Origin: Mucilaginibacter sp. SMC90
Lineage (GTDB): Bacteria; Bacteroidota; Bacteroidia; Sphingobacteriales; Sphingobacteriaceae
DNA: 64,000 nucleotides
Assembly: GCF_022811725.1 (NCBI RefSeq)
Contig: NZ_CP094527.1
Location: 2,666,001 to 2,730,000, forward strand
Direction of reading: 5' to 3'
Part shown: positions 26,804 through 35,222 of the stretch, in pieces
Layout: each line of letters begins with the position of its first letter
How positions within the stretch are numbered: position 1 is the first letter of the stretch
Program-made: the position numbers and the translations under genes
The notes under the pieces: model-generated
The model's database searches: none
Told to the model about the DNA's origin: nothing
Seen by the model: only the letters and a program-made list of their open reading frames with translations

Positions 26804-27418
26804 ATGAACAAATTCAAAACGTTATCATTGGCATTAGGCGCGGCTGTTATATTACTGGCATCATCATGCAGCAAAAACAACGACGATCCAACTCCTGAAG
26901 CAAGTAAACTTACCACCAAAACTATTGCTGATCTTGACGGTGCATCAAAGGCTACAGTTTATTTCAGCCTTGCAACAGGAGCAGAGGTTACAGGGGCTGA
27001 TACTGCTTCAGCTACTAAATGGGACCTTAAATTTAAATCGACCAGCATATTTACAAATGGTGGTACATCAGGCACCGGGACAGCCCAGGCCCAGGTAGTG
27101 AGCAGCACGTTTGAAACTTTAACAGCTGCCCCAACAGCCGATTACAAAAGCGATGCAACGGGCGCTCCTGCCATTTCGGGCTGGTATACTTATACTGCCG
27201 AAACTGCGCCGCAGCATGCCATACTGGCAACTCCTGGTAAAATATTCGTGATCAAAACTGCTGATGGCAAATATGCTAAAGTTGAAATGATCAGCTATTA
27301 TAAGGGCAATCCAAACACTACAACTACTGCTTTTGCTGATCTTACCACAAGACCGGCATCACGCTACTATACTTTCCGCTACGCTTATCAGGGCGATGGA
27401 ACAACAAGCTTCAAATAA
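26804..27418 (+). CDS. HmuY-like heme-binding lipoprotein
   Basis: This 204-residue protein has a lipoprotein signal (VILLASSC), with Ser and Asp after the Cys as in Bacteroidota surface lipoproteins. The mature part has the HmuY arrangement: VYFSLATGAEV, TKWDLKFKSTSIFTNGG, then a C-terminal YYTFRYAYQ. HmuY proteins bind heme at the surface and hand it to HmuR-type receptors. It follows the receptor gene by 28 bases and precedes a terminator, so the two form one unit. Heme ligands cannot be fixed from the sequence alone. Confidence 0.85.
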   Translation: MNKFKTLSLALGAAVILLASSCSKNNDDPTPEASKLTTKTIADLDGASKATVYFSLATGAEVTGADTASATKWDLKFKSTSIFTNGGTSGTGTAQAQVVSSTFETLTAAPTADYKSDATGAPAISGWYTYTAETAPQHAILATPGKIFVIKTADGKYAKVEMISYYKGNPNTTTTAFADLTTRPASRYYTFRYAYQGDGTTSFK

Positions 27419-27451
27419 GACAGGTTTTCTTTGGTTGGTTAATTATGTCGG

Positions 27452-27477
27452 AAGCCTCCTGAAAAGGAGGCTTTTTT
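27452..27477 (+). terminator. Terminator of the heme-uptake unit
   Basis: An AAGCCTCCT / AGGAGGCTT stem with a 4-base loop is followed by a T run, 33 bases after the lipoprotein stop. Confidence 0.9.
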
Positions 27478-27492
27478 GTTTTATACTTGTTT

Positions 27493-27984
27493 ATGAAAAC
27501 TCAAAACGCGGCATATTATATCCAATCGTTAAACCTGTTGCCCCACCCCGAAGGCGGTTATTACAAAGAGACTTTTCGTTCCGAACAGGAGGTTAGCCGC
27601 GTTGCCGGGGCAGATGTTAAACAGGCATGCACCTCCATTTACTATTTATTGGAGGATGCAGATTTCTCAGGTTTTCATCGTATTGCATCAGATGAGATCT
27701 GGTATTTTCACAAGGGGCAGCCATTGATCATTCACGTGATCCAAAAAGATGGCAGTTTGATAAGTCATGAATTGTCCGATGAAAATACGGGTAGCTTTTC
27801 GGTTGTTGTACAAGCCGGGCTATGGTTTGCCGCCGAGTTAAAAACAGGAGAGGGTTTTGCGCTGGTGAGTTGTGCCGTTGCGCCAGGTTTTGATTTTAGC
27901 GAGTTTGAAATGGCTAAAAGAGAAGAATTAGTTTTGGACTATCCTCAGCATCAGGCTTTATTAACAAGAATGTGTCGGGAATAG
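27493..27984 (+). CDS. Cupin-fold DUF985 protein
   Basis: I start at the ATG at 27493; a TTG two codons earlier is less likely. The protein of about 163 residues shows the DUF985 pattern: LLPHPEGGYYKETFRS, TSIYYLLEDADFSGFHRI-type strands, ASDEIWYFHKGQPLIIHVI and LVSCAVAPGFDFSEFEMAKRE. The fold is a beta-barrel cupin, with His and Glu positions that could bind a metal. Function is not known. It lies between the heme terminator and a large palindromic repeat. Confidence 0.88.
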   Translation: MKTQNAAYYIQSLNLLPHPEGGYYKETFRSEQEVSRVAGADVKQACTSIYYLLEDADFSGFHRIASDEIWYFHKGQPLIIHVIQKDGSLISHELSDENTGSFSVVVQAGLWFAAELKTGEGFALVSCAVAPGFDFSEFEMAKREELVLDYPQHQALLTRMCRE

Positions 27985-27999
27985 CTCAGCAGAATAAGA

Positions 28000-28237
28000 G
28001 GCACCTACGGAGCCAACAGCCATTTATGATTAATGGCTATAAACACGATACTCCTACGGAGTGTTTATAGCTATGATAGTAAGAACTGTAGCATTTCGTG
28101 TTATAAAATAATAAATACCGGCTCAAATCGTCCTCGATCACCTAATCACCCGCAATTGAAAACTTACGCCCCTAACACTCCGTAGGAGTATCGTGTTTAT
28201 AGCTAATAGCATCACGAAATTCGGCTCCGTAGGTGCC
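28000..28237. repeat. Large nested inverted repeat (cruciform-like) upstream of argS
   Basis: Outer arms at 28000-28014 and 28223-28237 are perfect 15-bp complements (GGCACCTACGGAGCC). A second perfect pair of 30 bp lies inside at 28036-28065 and 28174-28203. The inner left arm, with the bases after it, can also fold by itself (CTATAAACAC ... GTGTTTATAG). About 108 bases of unique AT-rich sequence separate the inner arms. It occupies most of the 322-base gap before argS and looks like a mobile palindromic element. Confidence 0.88.
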
Positions 28238-28306
28238 GCGTAAACCTAAGCAGAAACATCACCATTTTAATATTTTCAATCCGCCCATTTTATTTAATTT
28301 TGCCGA

Positions 28307-30352
28307 ATGGATTTTATTATTGAAGCAGCCGTAAAAGCAGTTAAGCATTTATACCAAACTGACATTGAACCGGCTGCCGTTAGCATACAGGAAACCCGTA
28401 AGGAGTTTGAAGGACAGGTAACCATAGTAACCTTCCCGTTTACCAAATTTTCGCGCAAGGGGCCTGAACAAACAGGTGCCGAAATAGGGGAATTCTTAAA
28501 AAACGAGTTGAAAGAAGTTGCTTCTTTTAACGTGATCAAAGGTTTCCTTAATCTTTCTATCAGCGATGAATACTGGATCAGCCAGTTATATAATCATATT
28601 ACTGCCGATGATTTCGCGGTAGCAAAACCTAACGGGCAAAAGGTAATGGTGGAGTATTCATCTCCCAATACCAATAAACCGCTGCACCTTGGCCATATCC
28701 GTAACAACCTGTTAGGTTATTCGGTTGCTGAGATCCTGGCTGCCGATGGGTATGAGGTGATCAAAACCAATTTGGTTAATGACCGTGGTATCCACATCTG
28801 TAAATCCATGCTGGCCTGGCAAAAGTTCGGCAATGGCGAAACTCCTGAATCCTCAGGTATGAAAGGCGATCACCTGGTGGGTAAATACTATGTGTTGTTT
28901 GATAAGGAGCTAAGGGAACAGCTTAAACCTGTTTTGAACGAAGTTTACGAGAAGCATAACCTTTCGGCCTACAAAGAAAATCAGAAGACGAAGATTGAGG
29001 AATCGTTAGCTACTATAGCAAAAGTAAAGGAAAAACGTGCGCAGGTGGAACACGCGAATCAAAAGGTGATTAGCGAACTTGATGAAAAAATTGCAGGGGA
29101 AGAAAATAAGGTTAAAGAATTATTAGCTACGATTGCTGAGATAAAAGAACAGCGCGATAAAGCTATCGAGGCGAATCAAAAGGCTATTGGTGAGCTTGAT
29201 GGTAAAATAGCGGGCGAAGAAGATAAGATCAAAGAGATAGCCAAAAATGCTACACCTATCATGATTGAAACCCAGCAGATGCTGCAAAAATGGGAAGCCG
29301 GTGATGAGGAGGTAATGAACCTATGGCGGACCATGAATGGTTGGGTATACGCTGGTTTTGCCGAAACCTACAAACAACTGGGCGTTGATTTTGATAAATA
29401 CTACTACGAATCGAACACTTACCTTTTAGGTAAAGATATTATTGAAGAAGGCCTTGCAAAAGGTGTATTCTTTAAAAAAGCAGATAACTCGGTTTGGATA
29501 GACCTTACCTCTGATGGGCTTGACGAAAAGCTTGTTCTCCGTGGCGATGGCACTTCAGTTTACATTACCCAGGATATGGGTACCGCCCAGTTGAAATACA
29601 ACGATTACCACATGGATAAATCAATCTACGTGGTAGGTAATGAACAGGATTATCACTTCAAAGTGCTGTTCCTCATACTGCAGAAATTGGGTAAAACCGG
29701 TTCGGATGGGTTATTCCACCTTTCATATGGTATGGTCGACCTTCCATCGGGCAAAATGAAGTCACGTGAAGGTACAGTAGTTGATGCCGATGACCTGATG
29801 GCCGAAATGGAAACTACAGCTAAAGAGCAAACTGAAGCTATGGGTAAAGTAGATGGCTTTAGCGAAGAATACAAGACTGAGCTTTATCATACCATAGGTA
29901 TGGGCGCGCTTAAATACTTCCTGTTAAAGGTAGATCCGAAAAAACGTTTACTGTTTGATCCTAATGAATCGGTAGATTTTCAGGGACATACAGGGCCGTT
30001 TATTCAATATACGCATGCCCGTATTAAATCGGTGCTAAGCAGGGCCGATTACAATACCGAAATCAAACCTGTTGTAGCTGAATTAGCAGGCGTGGAACGT
30101 GATCTGATCGTATTGCTAAGCAAATATCCTGAAACGGTTAAAGAAGCGGCCAAAGGATACAGCCCGGCTATTATTGCCAACTACATATATGAACTTGCCA
30201 AAACATACAACAAGTTCTACCACGAAAAATCAATATTACAGGCCGAGGATGAGGATTCAAAGCAATTTCGGTTGGCTTTGTCTGCATCATCAGCTAAAGT
30301 GATCAGCAAAGGCATGAAGCTTTTAGGTATTGAAGTGCCGGAGAGGATGTAG
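28307..30352 (+). CDS. argS: Arginyl-tRNA synthetase with a duplicated coiled-coil insertion
   Basis: This 681-residue class I synthetase charges tRNA-Arg. Visible parts are the N-terminal Add-1 type domain, the HIGH signature as HLGH (127-130), the KMSKS equivalent in LPSGKMKSREG, and a C-terminal helical domain (QYTHARIKS ... DEDSKQFRLALSASSAKVISKGMKLLGIEVPERM). It is about 85-90 residues longer than the usual 590 or so. The excess is at residues 232-309, two 39-residue tandem repeats, each containing LATIA and ANQK and ending with IAGEExK, which look like coiled coil. The gene is preceded by a palindromic repeat and followed by a terminator set in a second repeat. Confidence 0.96.
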   Translation: MDFIIEAAVKAVKHLYQTDIEPAAVSIQETRKEFEGQVTIVTFPFTKFSRKGPEQTGAEIGEFLKNELKEVASFNVIKGFLNLSISDEYWISQLYNHITADDFAVAKPNGQKVMVEYSSPNTNKPLHLGHIRNNLLGYSVAEILAADGYEVIKTNLVNDRGIHICKSMLAWQKFGNGETPESSGMKGDHLVGKYYVLFDKELREQLKPVLNEVYEKHNLSAYKENQKTKIEESLATIAKVKEKRAQVEHANQKVISELDEKIAGEENKVKELLATIAEIKEQRDKAIEANQKAIGELDGKIAGEEDKIKEIAKNATPIMIETQQMLQKWEAGDEEVMNLWRTMNGWVYAGFAETYKQLGVDFDKYYYESNTYLLGKDIIEEGLAKGVFFKKADNSVWIDLTSDGLDEKLVLRGDGTSVYITQDMGTAQLKYNDYHMDKSIYVVGNEQDYHFKVLFLILQKLGKTGSDGLFHLSYGMVDLPSGKMKSREGTVVDADDLMAEMETTAKEQTEAMGKVDGFSEEYKTELYHTIGMGALKYFLLKVDPKKRLLFDPNESVDFQGHTGPFIQYTHARIKSVLSRADYNTEIKPVVAELAGVERDLIVLLSKYPETVKEAAKGYSPAIIANYIYELAKTYNKFYHEKSILQAEDEDSKQFRLALSASSAKVISKGMKLLGIEVPERM

Positions 30353-30462
30353 CCCCCTAACCCCCTGAAGGGGGAACAGAACTAAAATTAAAAAGCCTTT
30401 AGCAAATATCTGCTAAAGGCTTTTATGTTATAACTCCCCCTTTAGGGGGCCGGGGGGCTACC
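30349..30462. repeat. Inverted repeat that supplies stop codons of both flanking genes
   Basis: The left part (30349-30376) starts TGTAGCCCCC and the right part (30434-30462) ends GGGGGCTACC. They pair imperfectly, and both contain C5/G5 runs that also fold locally. The TAG that ends argS and the TAG that ends the YXWGXW gene are the same bases of the repeat ends. A terminator sits in the middle. Confidence 0.8.
30391..30424. terminator. Bidirectional terminator between argS and YXWGXW gene
   Basis: An AAAAGCCTTTAGCA / TGCTAAAGGCTTTT stem has a 6-base loop, with A and T tracts on the two sides. Confidence 0.9.
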
Positions 30463-30748
30463 TCCAATAACCCTTCACCCAAACATAACCGCGATTAGTT
30501 GGTTGCCAGTGGCCTTGAACGTACACACGATTGTATCTTGGCCTTGCATAGAAACCATGACGGTAAACGTATCGGTTGCCGCGCCAAACCCATTCGCCGG
30601 GTACCCAGACTGCGTTAGGATAAGGAGCTACCGGACGTACGTAAACCGGTTCGGCGGGGCGCTCGGTTATGTAAGCCTGGCTTGAACATGATGCAAATAA
30701 TGAGCCTGTTAGGGCAAGTACTATTCCTAATTTAGCAATGGTTTTCAT
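30458..30748 (-). CDS. YXWGXW-repeat lipoprotein
   Basis: This 96-residue protein has a lipoprotein signal (LTGSLFASC). The mature part has the aromatic/Gly repeat motif of YXWGXW proteins: AVWVPGEWVWRGNRYVY, VYVQGHWQ and a C-terminal YVWVKGYWR. Such proteins sit in the envelope; no activity is known. The stop codon is formed by the end of the inverted repeat at 30434-30462, so the C-terminus ends where the repeat begins. Confidence 0.88.
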   Translation of the reverse strand: MKTIAKLGIVLALTGSLFASCSSQAYITERPAEPVYVRPVAPYPNAVWVPGEWVWRGNRYVYRHGFYARPRYNRVYVQGHWQPTNRGYVWVKGYWR

Positions 30749-30817
30749 TTCAGATGTTTTTTAGTTATTCAGTATAATAACTATTGACAGCATCCAACAT
30801 TGAAAGTTTAACCGGGC

Positions 30818-31708
30818 TTAGGCCTTGAATTTATCGGCCACTACCAAATCCTTGCTACCGTGGGTATATTTGTAAAATCCGCTTCCAGTTTTAGCCCCTA
30901 AGTGGCCTGCTGTAACCATATTCACCAATAGCGGACAGGGCGCATATTTGGGATTGCCAAAACCATCATGTAATACTTTTAATATGGCAACACAAACATC
31001 AAGACCGATAAAATCGGCTAATTGCAGCGGCCCCATCGGGTGTGCCATGCCCAGTTTCATTACCGTATCGATTTCCTGAACACCGGCTACGCCTTCATAT
31101 AAAGTATAAACAGCCTCGTTTATCATCGGCATTAAAATACGGTTGGCTACAAAGCCGGGATAGTCGTTTACCTCAACGGGATCTTTGCCCAAAGTTCGCG
31201 AAAGTTCCATTATGGCTTCGGTAACCGCATTGGTTGTTGCATAACCCCTTATCACTTCAACCAATTTCATTACCGGAACCGGGTTCATGAAATGCATACC
31301 TATTACATTACCCGGATGTTTAGTTACTGAAGCTATTTTAGTAATGGAGATGGAAGAGGTATTGGAGGCAAGGATAACTTTATCATTGCAAATCTCGCTT
31401 AGTTGTTTAAAAAGTTTAAGCTTTATTTCTTGGTTTTCAGTAGCGGCCTCAATTACCAGATCGGCATTCTGAGTGCCTTCCACCAAGTCGGTAAAAATGT
31501 GGATTCGGTTAAGCGTTTGTGCCTTTGCCTGTTCATCCATCGCGCCTTTTTTTACCTGCCTGTCGAGGTTGTTGCTGATGGTTTGTAGCGCTTTGCTCAG
31601 GGCATCATCGCTGATATCAACCAACGATACCTCAAAACCATATTGGGCAAAAGTATGGGCAATGCCGTTGCCCATGGTGCCAGAGCCAATTACAGTAATG
31701 TTTTTCAT
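30818..31708 (-). CDS. 3-hydroxybutyryl-CoA / 3-hydroxyacyl-CoA dehydrogenase
   Basis: This 296-residue enzyme has the NAD-binding GSGTMGNGIA near the N-terminus, LVIEAATENQEIK, and the family signature with catalytic His in IGMHFMNPVPVMKLVEVI. The Ser in SNTSSISITK and the Asn in PGFVANRILMP are also present. It reversibly oxidises (S)-3-hydroxybutyryl-CoA with NAD(P) in the cytosol, in fatty acid or butyrate-type pathways. It is 49 bases after bioD, in the same direction. No other beta-oxidation gene is nearby. Confidence 0.93.
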   Translation of the reverse strand: MKNITVIGSGTMGNGIAHTFAQYGFEVSLVDISDDALSKALQTISNNLDRQVKKGAMDEQAKAQTLNRIHIFTDLVEGTQNADLVIEAATENQEIKLKLFKQLSEICNDKVILASNTSSISITKIASVTKHPGNVIGMHFMNPVPVMKLVEVIRGYATTNAVTEAIMELSRTLGKDPVEVNDYPGFVANRILMPMINEAVYTLYEGVAGVQEIDTVMKLGMAHPMGPLQLADFIGLDVCVAILKVLHDGFGNPKYAPCPLLVNMVTAGHLGAKTGSGFYKYTHGSKDLVVADKFKA

Positions 31709-31757
31709 ATTGTGAATTTACAAAACCGGCAAAATATAGGTTTATAAGCTGCCGACG

Positions 31758-32375
31758 TTACAAGGTAATAAAGTTACCGGCCTCTTTAACGGTTTTTTTG
31801 TTGATTGTTTTAAAATCGGGAATTTGCCCAAGATCGGCTACGCCCGAATAGTCAAGGATATAGCTTTTTGAGTATATGTCCTTATCGCCGTTAAAAATAA
31901 CCCCCATAACCGGGATGCCATATTTTTTTAAGGCATGTAACGACAGCAAAGTATGGTTAATACTGCCTAAGTAATGTTTGGTTACCAATATCACCCGTGC
32001 ATTGAGCTGTTTGATGAGATCAATGATCAGGAAATTATCATTTAGTGGCACCATGAGTCCACCGGCACCCTCTATGATCAGCTGGTTATCTGTTTTGGGC
32101 AGAACAATGTTTTCCAGGTCGATGGTTATTTTATCAAGAGCGGCCGATTTGTGAGGTGAAAATGGCTGAGTTAAAGCATAAGCCTCCGGAAAAAACTGTG
32201 TAACCTGGTTTGAGACAAGGCTTTTAACCTTTAGCGTATCACTTTGATCAAGATCGCCGGATTGTATGGGTTTCCAGTAGTCGGCATTTAATTTTTCGGT
32301 TAAAATAGCCGAAACCAGGGTTTTACCAATCCCGGTATCAATGCCGGAAATAAATATCGGTTGCTTATCGGGCAT
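31758..32375 (-). CDS. bioD: Dethiobiotin synthase
   Basis: This 205-residue ATP-dependent enzyme has the P-loop GIDTGIGKT at the N-terminus, YWKPIQSG for the substrate amine site, and IEGAGGLMVPL (second nucleotide motif). It closes the ureido ring of biotin from 7,8-diaminononanoate and CO2 in the cytosol. It overlaps the end of bioF by 11 bases, so both are translated from one message. bioA and bioB are not in the window. Confidence 0.95.
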   Translation of the reverse strand: MPDKQPIFISGIDTGIGKTLVSAILTEKLNADYWKPIQSGDLDQSDTLKVKSLVSNQVTQFFPEAYALTQPFSPHKSAALDKITIDLENIVLPKTDNQLIIEGAGGLMVPLNDNFLIIDLIKQLNARVILVTKHYLGSINHTLLSLHALKKYGIPVMGVIFNGDKDIYSKSYILDYSGVADLGQIPDFKTINKKTVKEAGNFITL

Positions 32376-33501
32376 GTAATAATGTAAATTTATTAAGTGT
32401 AGTAGCCAGCAAAGTTAATTCATTTTCGCTATTAAAACTATGCAGGCAAATTCTGACGCGTTCTGTGCCTTGTGCAACTGTTGGGCTTAGAATGGGCCTT
32501 ACATCCAGGTTATTCATTTGCAATTGCCTGGCTGCTTCGCGGGCCATTTCATTGCTCCCGAGTATAATGCACTGGATAGGGCTGTCGCTGTTTAGCAGCG
32601 TGAAATTTTCGCCTGTATTTACCGCCTGTTTAAATAGTTCAATGTTCGTTTTTAGGCTGATGATAGCTTCGCTGGAGTTTTTTAACAGCTGATAGGCCAT
32701 GTTGATAGCTGCCAGCTGATGGAAAGAGGCAGCGGTTGTGTAAATAAAAGAGCGTGCAAAATTAATCAGGTAATTCCGCAGATTGTTGCTGCCAAGCACT
32801 ATGGCCCCGTGGCCACCCAGTGCCTTGCCAAATGTTACCACACGGGCAAAAACTCTTTGTTGTAAACCAAGTTCGTAAACCAATCCTTTAGGGCGAAGAC
32901 CTACCGCATGCGCCTCGTCAACAATCAGTGCGGCGTTATATTTTTCAGTCAGGCTAAGGATCTCCAAAAGGGGAGGAGCATCACCATCCATAGAATAAAC
33001 ACCTTCAATAACCACGTAGCAATTGCCTTTGGCCAATTTTAGCTTAGCTTCCAAACTTTCCAGATCGTTATGTTTGAAATTATAGCGGTTGGCGTAGCTC
33101 AATCTTGCCCCGTCGATGATAGAGGCGTGCACCAGTTCGTCTAAAATAATGGTATCGCCGCGTTGTGCAAGGGATGAAAGCAGGCCAAGGTTGGCATCGT
33201 AGCCCGAATTAAAGAGCAAGCCGGCTTCGCTATCATGATGTGCTGCAATTTGCTTTTCCAGATCTTCGGCATATTGTATGTTGCCCGATAGTAGTCTTGA
33301 CCCGGCGGCTCCATTGAGGCTAAGCGGATGAGTATTTACTTCGTGTACTATACTTTGTTTTAAAACAGCCGAATGGGCAAAGCCGAGGTAATCGTTCGAG
33401 CAAAAATCAATCAAACCGTTTTCGGGCTTAAGCTCCCGGTATGTTCCTGATTGTTGTCGCTCATACAATTTGTTCTTTAAGAAATCTTCGGCTGGTTTCA
33501 A
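32365..33501 (-). CDS. bioF: 8-amino-7-oxononanoate synthase
   Basis: This 378-residue fold-type I PLP enzyme condenses pimeloyl-ACP/CoA with alanine. Visible marks are FCSNDYLGF, LLSGNIQYAEDLE, VIEGVYSMDGD, IVDEAHAVG and the PLP lysine in VTFGKALGGHG. It appears to start at TTG (33501); no in-frame ATG lies just upstream and none occurs inside until far into the protein. The paired bioD supports BioF over the related 2-amino-3-ketobutyrate CoA ligase. Confidence 0.93.
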   Translation of the reverse strand: MKPAEDFLKNKLYERQQSGTYRELKPENGLIDFCSNDYLGFAHSAVLKQSIVHEVNTHPLSLNGAAGSRLLSGNIQYAEDLEKQIAAHHDSEAGLLFNSGYDANLGLLSSLAQRGDTIILDELVHASIIDGARLSYANRYNFKHNDLESLEAKLKLAKGNCYVVIEGVYSMDGDAPPLLEILSLTEKYNAALIVDEAHAVGLRPKGLVYELGLQQRVFARVVTFGKALGGHGAIVLGSNNLRNYLINFARSFIYTTAASFHQLAAINMAYQLLKNSSEAIISLKTNIELFKQAVNTGENFTLLNSDSPIQCIILGSNEMAREAARQLQMNNLDVRPILSPTVAQGTERVRICLHSFNSENELTLLATTLNKFTLLHAR

Positions 33502-33524
33502 TGTGCTTCGTTTTATGCAAAAAT

Positions 33525-33552
33525 AAAAAAAGCGACCATTGGTCGCTTTTTT
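33525..33552. terminator. Terminator between bioF start and LTXXQ gene
   Basis: An A-rich left arm with GCGACC pairs with GGTCGC and a T run, with a 3-base loop. It ends the minus-strand gene at 33568 and is symmetric enough for both directions. Confidence 0.88.
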
Positions 33553-33567
33553 CTATGTGATAATGTT

Positions 33568-33927
33568 TTACTGGCCACCGCCACCCTGGCGCATGCGGTC
33601 CATTCTTTCCTTCATTGCTTTGTCAAAAGCTGCAGCCTGATCGGCTGTTAAAATAGCTTTGATCTTGGTGGTGGTTGCTTCCATCATTGGGCGCATTGCA
33701 GATCGCATTGCATCCCTGTCGCCATTGGCAGCAGTACGCACGCTATCCATTTTGGTTGCCTGCTCTTTGTAAACTGCAGTGATCTTGGTTGTTTGATCAT
33801 CTGTTAATTTAAGCTGGGTTTGCAAATCTTTAGCTCTTTCTTCAGGGCTTTTCCTCATACCGCCTTGTGCGTGGCTGGCTGCTGAAATTCCGATCAGGAA
33901 ACAGCACATTAACAATAATTTTTTCAT
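33568..33927 (-). CDS. Periplasmic LTXXQ-type (Spy/CpxP-like) small protein
   Basis: This 119-residue protein has a signal peptide ending at ASHAQ. The mature part (about 98 residues) is highly charged and helical, with LKLTDDQTTKITAVYKEQ and ILTADQAAAFDKAMKERMD. These match the twin LTxxQ helices of the Spy/CpxP group, which bind unfolded proteins or metals in the periplasm. A Gly-rich tail ends the protein. The precise role is inferred from the motif. Confidence 0.78.
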   Translation of the reverse strand: MKKLLLMCCFLIGISAASHAQGGMRKSPEERAKDLQTQLKLTDDQTTKITAVYKEQATKMDSVRTAANGDRDAMRSAMRPMMEATTTKIKAILTADQAAAFDKAMKERMDRMRQGGGGQ

Positions 33928-34002
33928 AGCTTTTTTAATTTAATTTACGTTTTAACAGTATGATAAAGATATATCGTAATGGTTTAAAAAAGCTGATGTA
34001 AC

Positions 34003-34779
34003 TTAATTGTTGCCTTGCTGTAAATTTGATATGGAGCGCTGCATTTGTGCCATCATGCTGGTAAGGCTTTCCATTGTAGGCTCGGGCGATGGCTCTGGTA
34101 AATGCGTTGAAATATAACCTTTGGCTTTCCACAGTTCCAGCACATCTTCGCCTTGTATCTCGTAAGGTTCATAAACCGGGTTATCAGAAATAAGCTTTAG
34201 TTTTTTATTCTCTTTAAACTTATTGCCGATACGTTTATAAACCACACCATCATTTTTGGATATTACTACATAGGTTTCGCCGCTTTTTACGTCGCCCCAG
34301 TTTTCAACATATTCACCTATTATAATAGTGCCTGATTGCAAAGGCAGCATTGAGTCGCCTTTGATCTCAAAGGCGCGAAAAGTGCCCTGTTTAAACATGG
34401 GTAAATAAAACTTGGGTAATTGGGCTACGTACTCAGGATCGGCATAACCGTTAAGATAGCCTGCACTTGCTTTTACAGGTACCATTTCTATATTTTCATT
34501 TTCATCCTTATCAACAGAAATGCTCAGGATACGCAGGTTAGCAGGGTTACCTTTTGGCTTTGGCTGCCATTTTTCGTTGATGGTTTCGTTGATGAAGTCA
34601 TCAATAGTAACATCAAAATAGGTTGCTAATGTTTTTAGTAAGTCGTATTTTGGGTCGGCCCTGTCTTCTTCGTATGCGCCTACTAATGAACGTTTTATAC
34701 CTAATTCGTCCGCAAATTGCTGCTGCGTTAAACCCTTCTTTTTGCGGAGAAACTTAATATTTTGTGAAATTATTGACAT
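34003..34779 (-). CDS. XRE/Cro helix-turn-helix repressor with S24 (LexA-like) domain
   Basis: The start at 34779 (MSIISQNIKFLRKKK) is preferred over the 34821 frame start because the HTH begins at once. Residues about 5-63 are the HTH (LTQQQFADELGIKRSLVGAYEE). Residues about 100-225 are a peptidase S24 fold, with S143 in GDSMLPL, K182 in GVVYKRIG, and a possible self-cleavage Ala106-Gly107 in KASAGYLNG. It should repress genes and inactivate itself by cleavage upon a DNA-damage or similar signal. It is divergent from a GIY-YIG gene and could autoregulate. Confidence 0.9.
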   Translation of the reverse strand: MSIISQNIKFLRKKKGLTQQQFADELGIKRSLVGAYEEDRADPKYDLLKTLATYFDVTIDDFINETINEKWQPKPKGNPANLRILSISVDKDENENIEMVPVKASAGYLNGYADPEYVAQLPKFYLPMFKQGTFRAFEIKGDSMLPLQSGTIIIGEYVENWGDVKSGETYVVISKNDGVVYKRIGNKFKENKKLKLISDNPVYEPYEIQGEDVLELWKAKGYISTHLPEPSPEPTMESLTSMMAQMQRSISNLQQGNN

Positions 34780-34790
34780 AAAATTTGGAT

Positions 34791-34832
34791 TTGCTAAATT
34801 TATTAGTAATTTTATGCTCATAAAGTTAGTAA
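34791..34832. promoter_or_regulatory. TTAGTAA-type repeats between repressor and GIY-YIG gene
   Basis: TTAGTAA occurs at 34803-34809 and 34826-34832 (23-bp period), and a related TTGCTAA lies at 34791-34797. Each TTAGTAA is a small palindrome (TTA-G-TAA). They sit 12-53 bases upstream of the repressor start and 34-75 upstream of the divergent gene, a place where an autoregulatory operator is expected. Confidence 0.4.
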
Positions 34833-34865
34833 TAATTATCTGTTCACCAAATTTTTTATCATAAA

Positions 34866-35222
34866 ATGAAACGTTTTGTTTATATCATTACCGACAGGAA
34901 CCGTAAAAATTTACATGTTGGTTTGTGTTCAGACCTGATGAAAACCATCCAGTTTTACAGCGAAATGCCAACCTTGTTTTTTGACAACGCGCAGCAGCTT
35001 AACCGTTTGGTTTATTTTGAGGAGATCAACACCGAAGAGCAGGCCATGGAACGTTTTAAAACGGTGAGCACTTATACACGCCCGCAAAAAGAAAAAATGA
35101 TCAGATCTGTTAACGCCGATTGGATAGACCTGACCATTGGATTAAAATATGAGCAAGGCTTGCGTGTTAGGCCACAACTGCGCCCGTCATTAAATGCAAA
35201 CCGTAGGGTTATGGCTTTTTAA
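34866..35222 (+). CDS. GIY-YIG nuclease superfamily protein
   Basis: This 118-residue protein has a degenerate GIY-YIG N-terminus (RFVYIITDRNRKNLHVGLCSDL), with VYI and HVG in the positions of GIY and YIG. It then has LVYFEEINTEEQAMERFKTVSTYTRPQKEKMI and DWIDL. This is the pattern of small single-domain GIY-YIG proteins (UPF0213-type). The usual Arg and Glu of the active site are not obvious, so catalysis is uncertain. It is divergent from the S24 repressor, and its 3' end overlaps the convergent msrB gene by 14 bases. Confidence 0.75.
   Translation: MKRFVYIITDRNRKNLHVGLCSDLMKTIQFYSEMPTLFFDNAQQLNRLVYFEEINTEEQAMERFKTVSTYTRPQKEKMIRSVNADWIDLTIGLKYEQGLRVRPQLRPSLNANRRVMAF

Noticed and set aside
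27487..27492. TTG start two codons upstream for the cupin gene
   Set aside because: An ATG at 27493 matches the family's N-terminus better.
28000..28237. Structured RNA or riboswitch upstream of argS (for example a T-box)
   Set aside because: No T-box sequence or known riboswitch core; arms are perfect DNA palindromes typical of mobile repeats.
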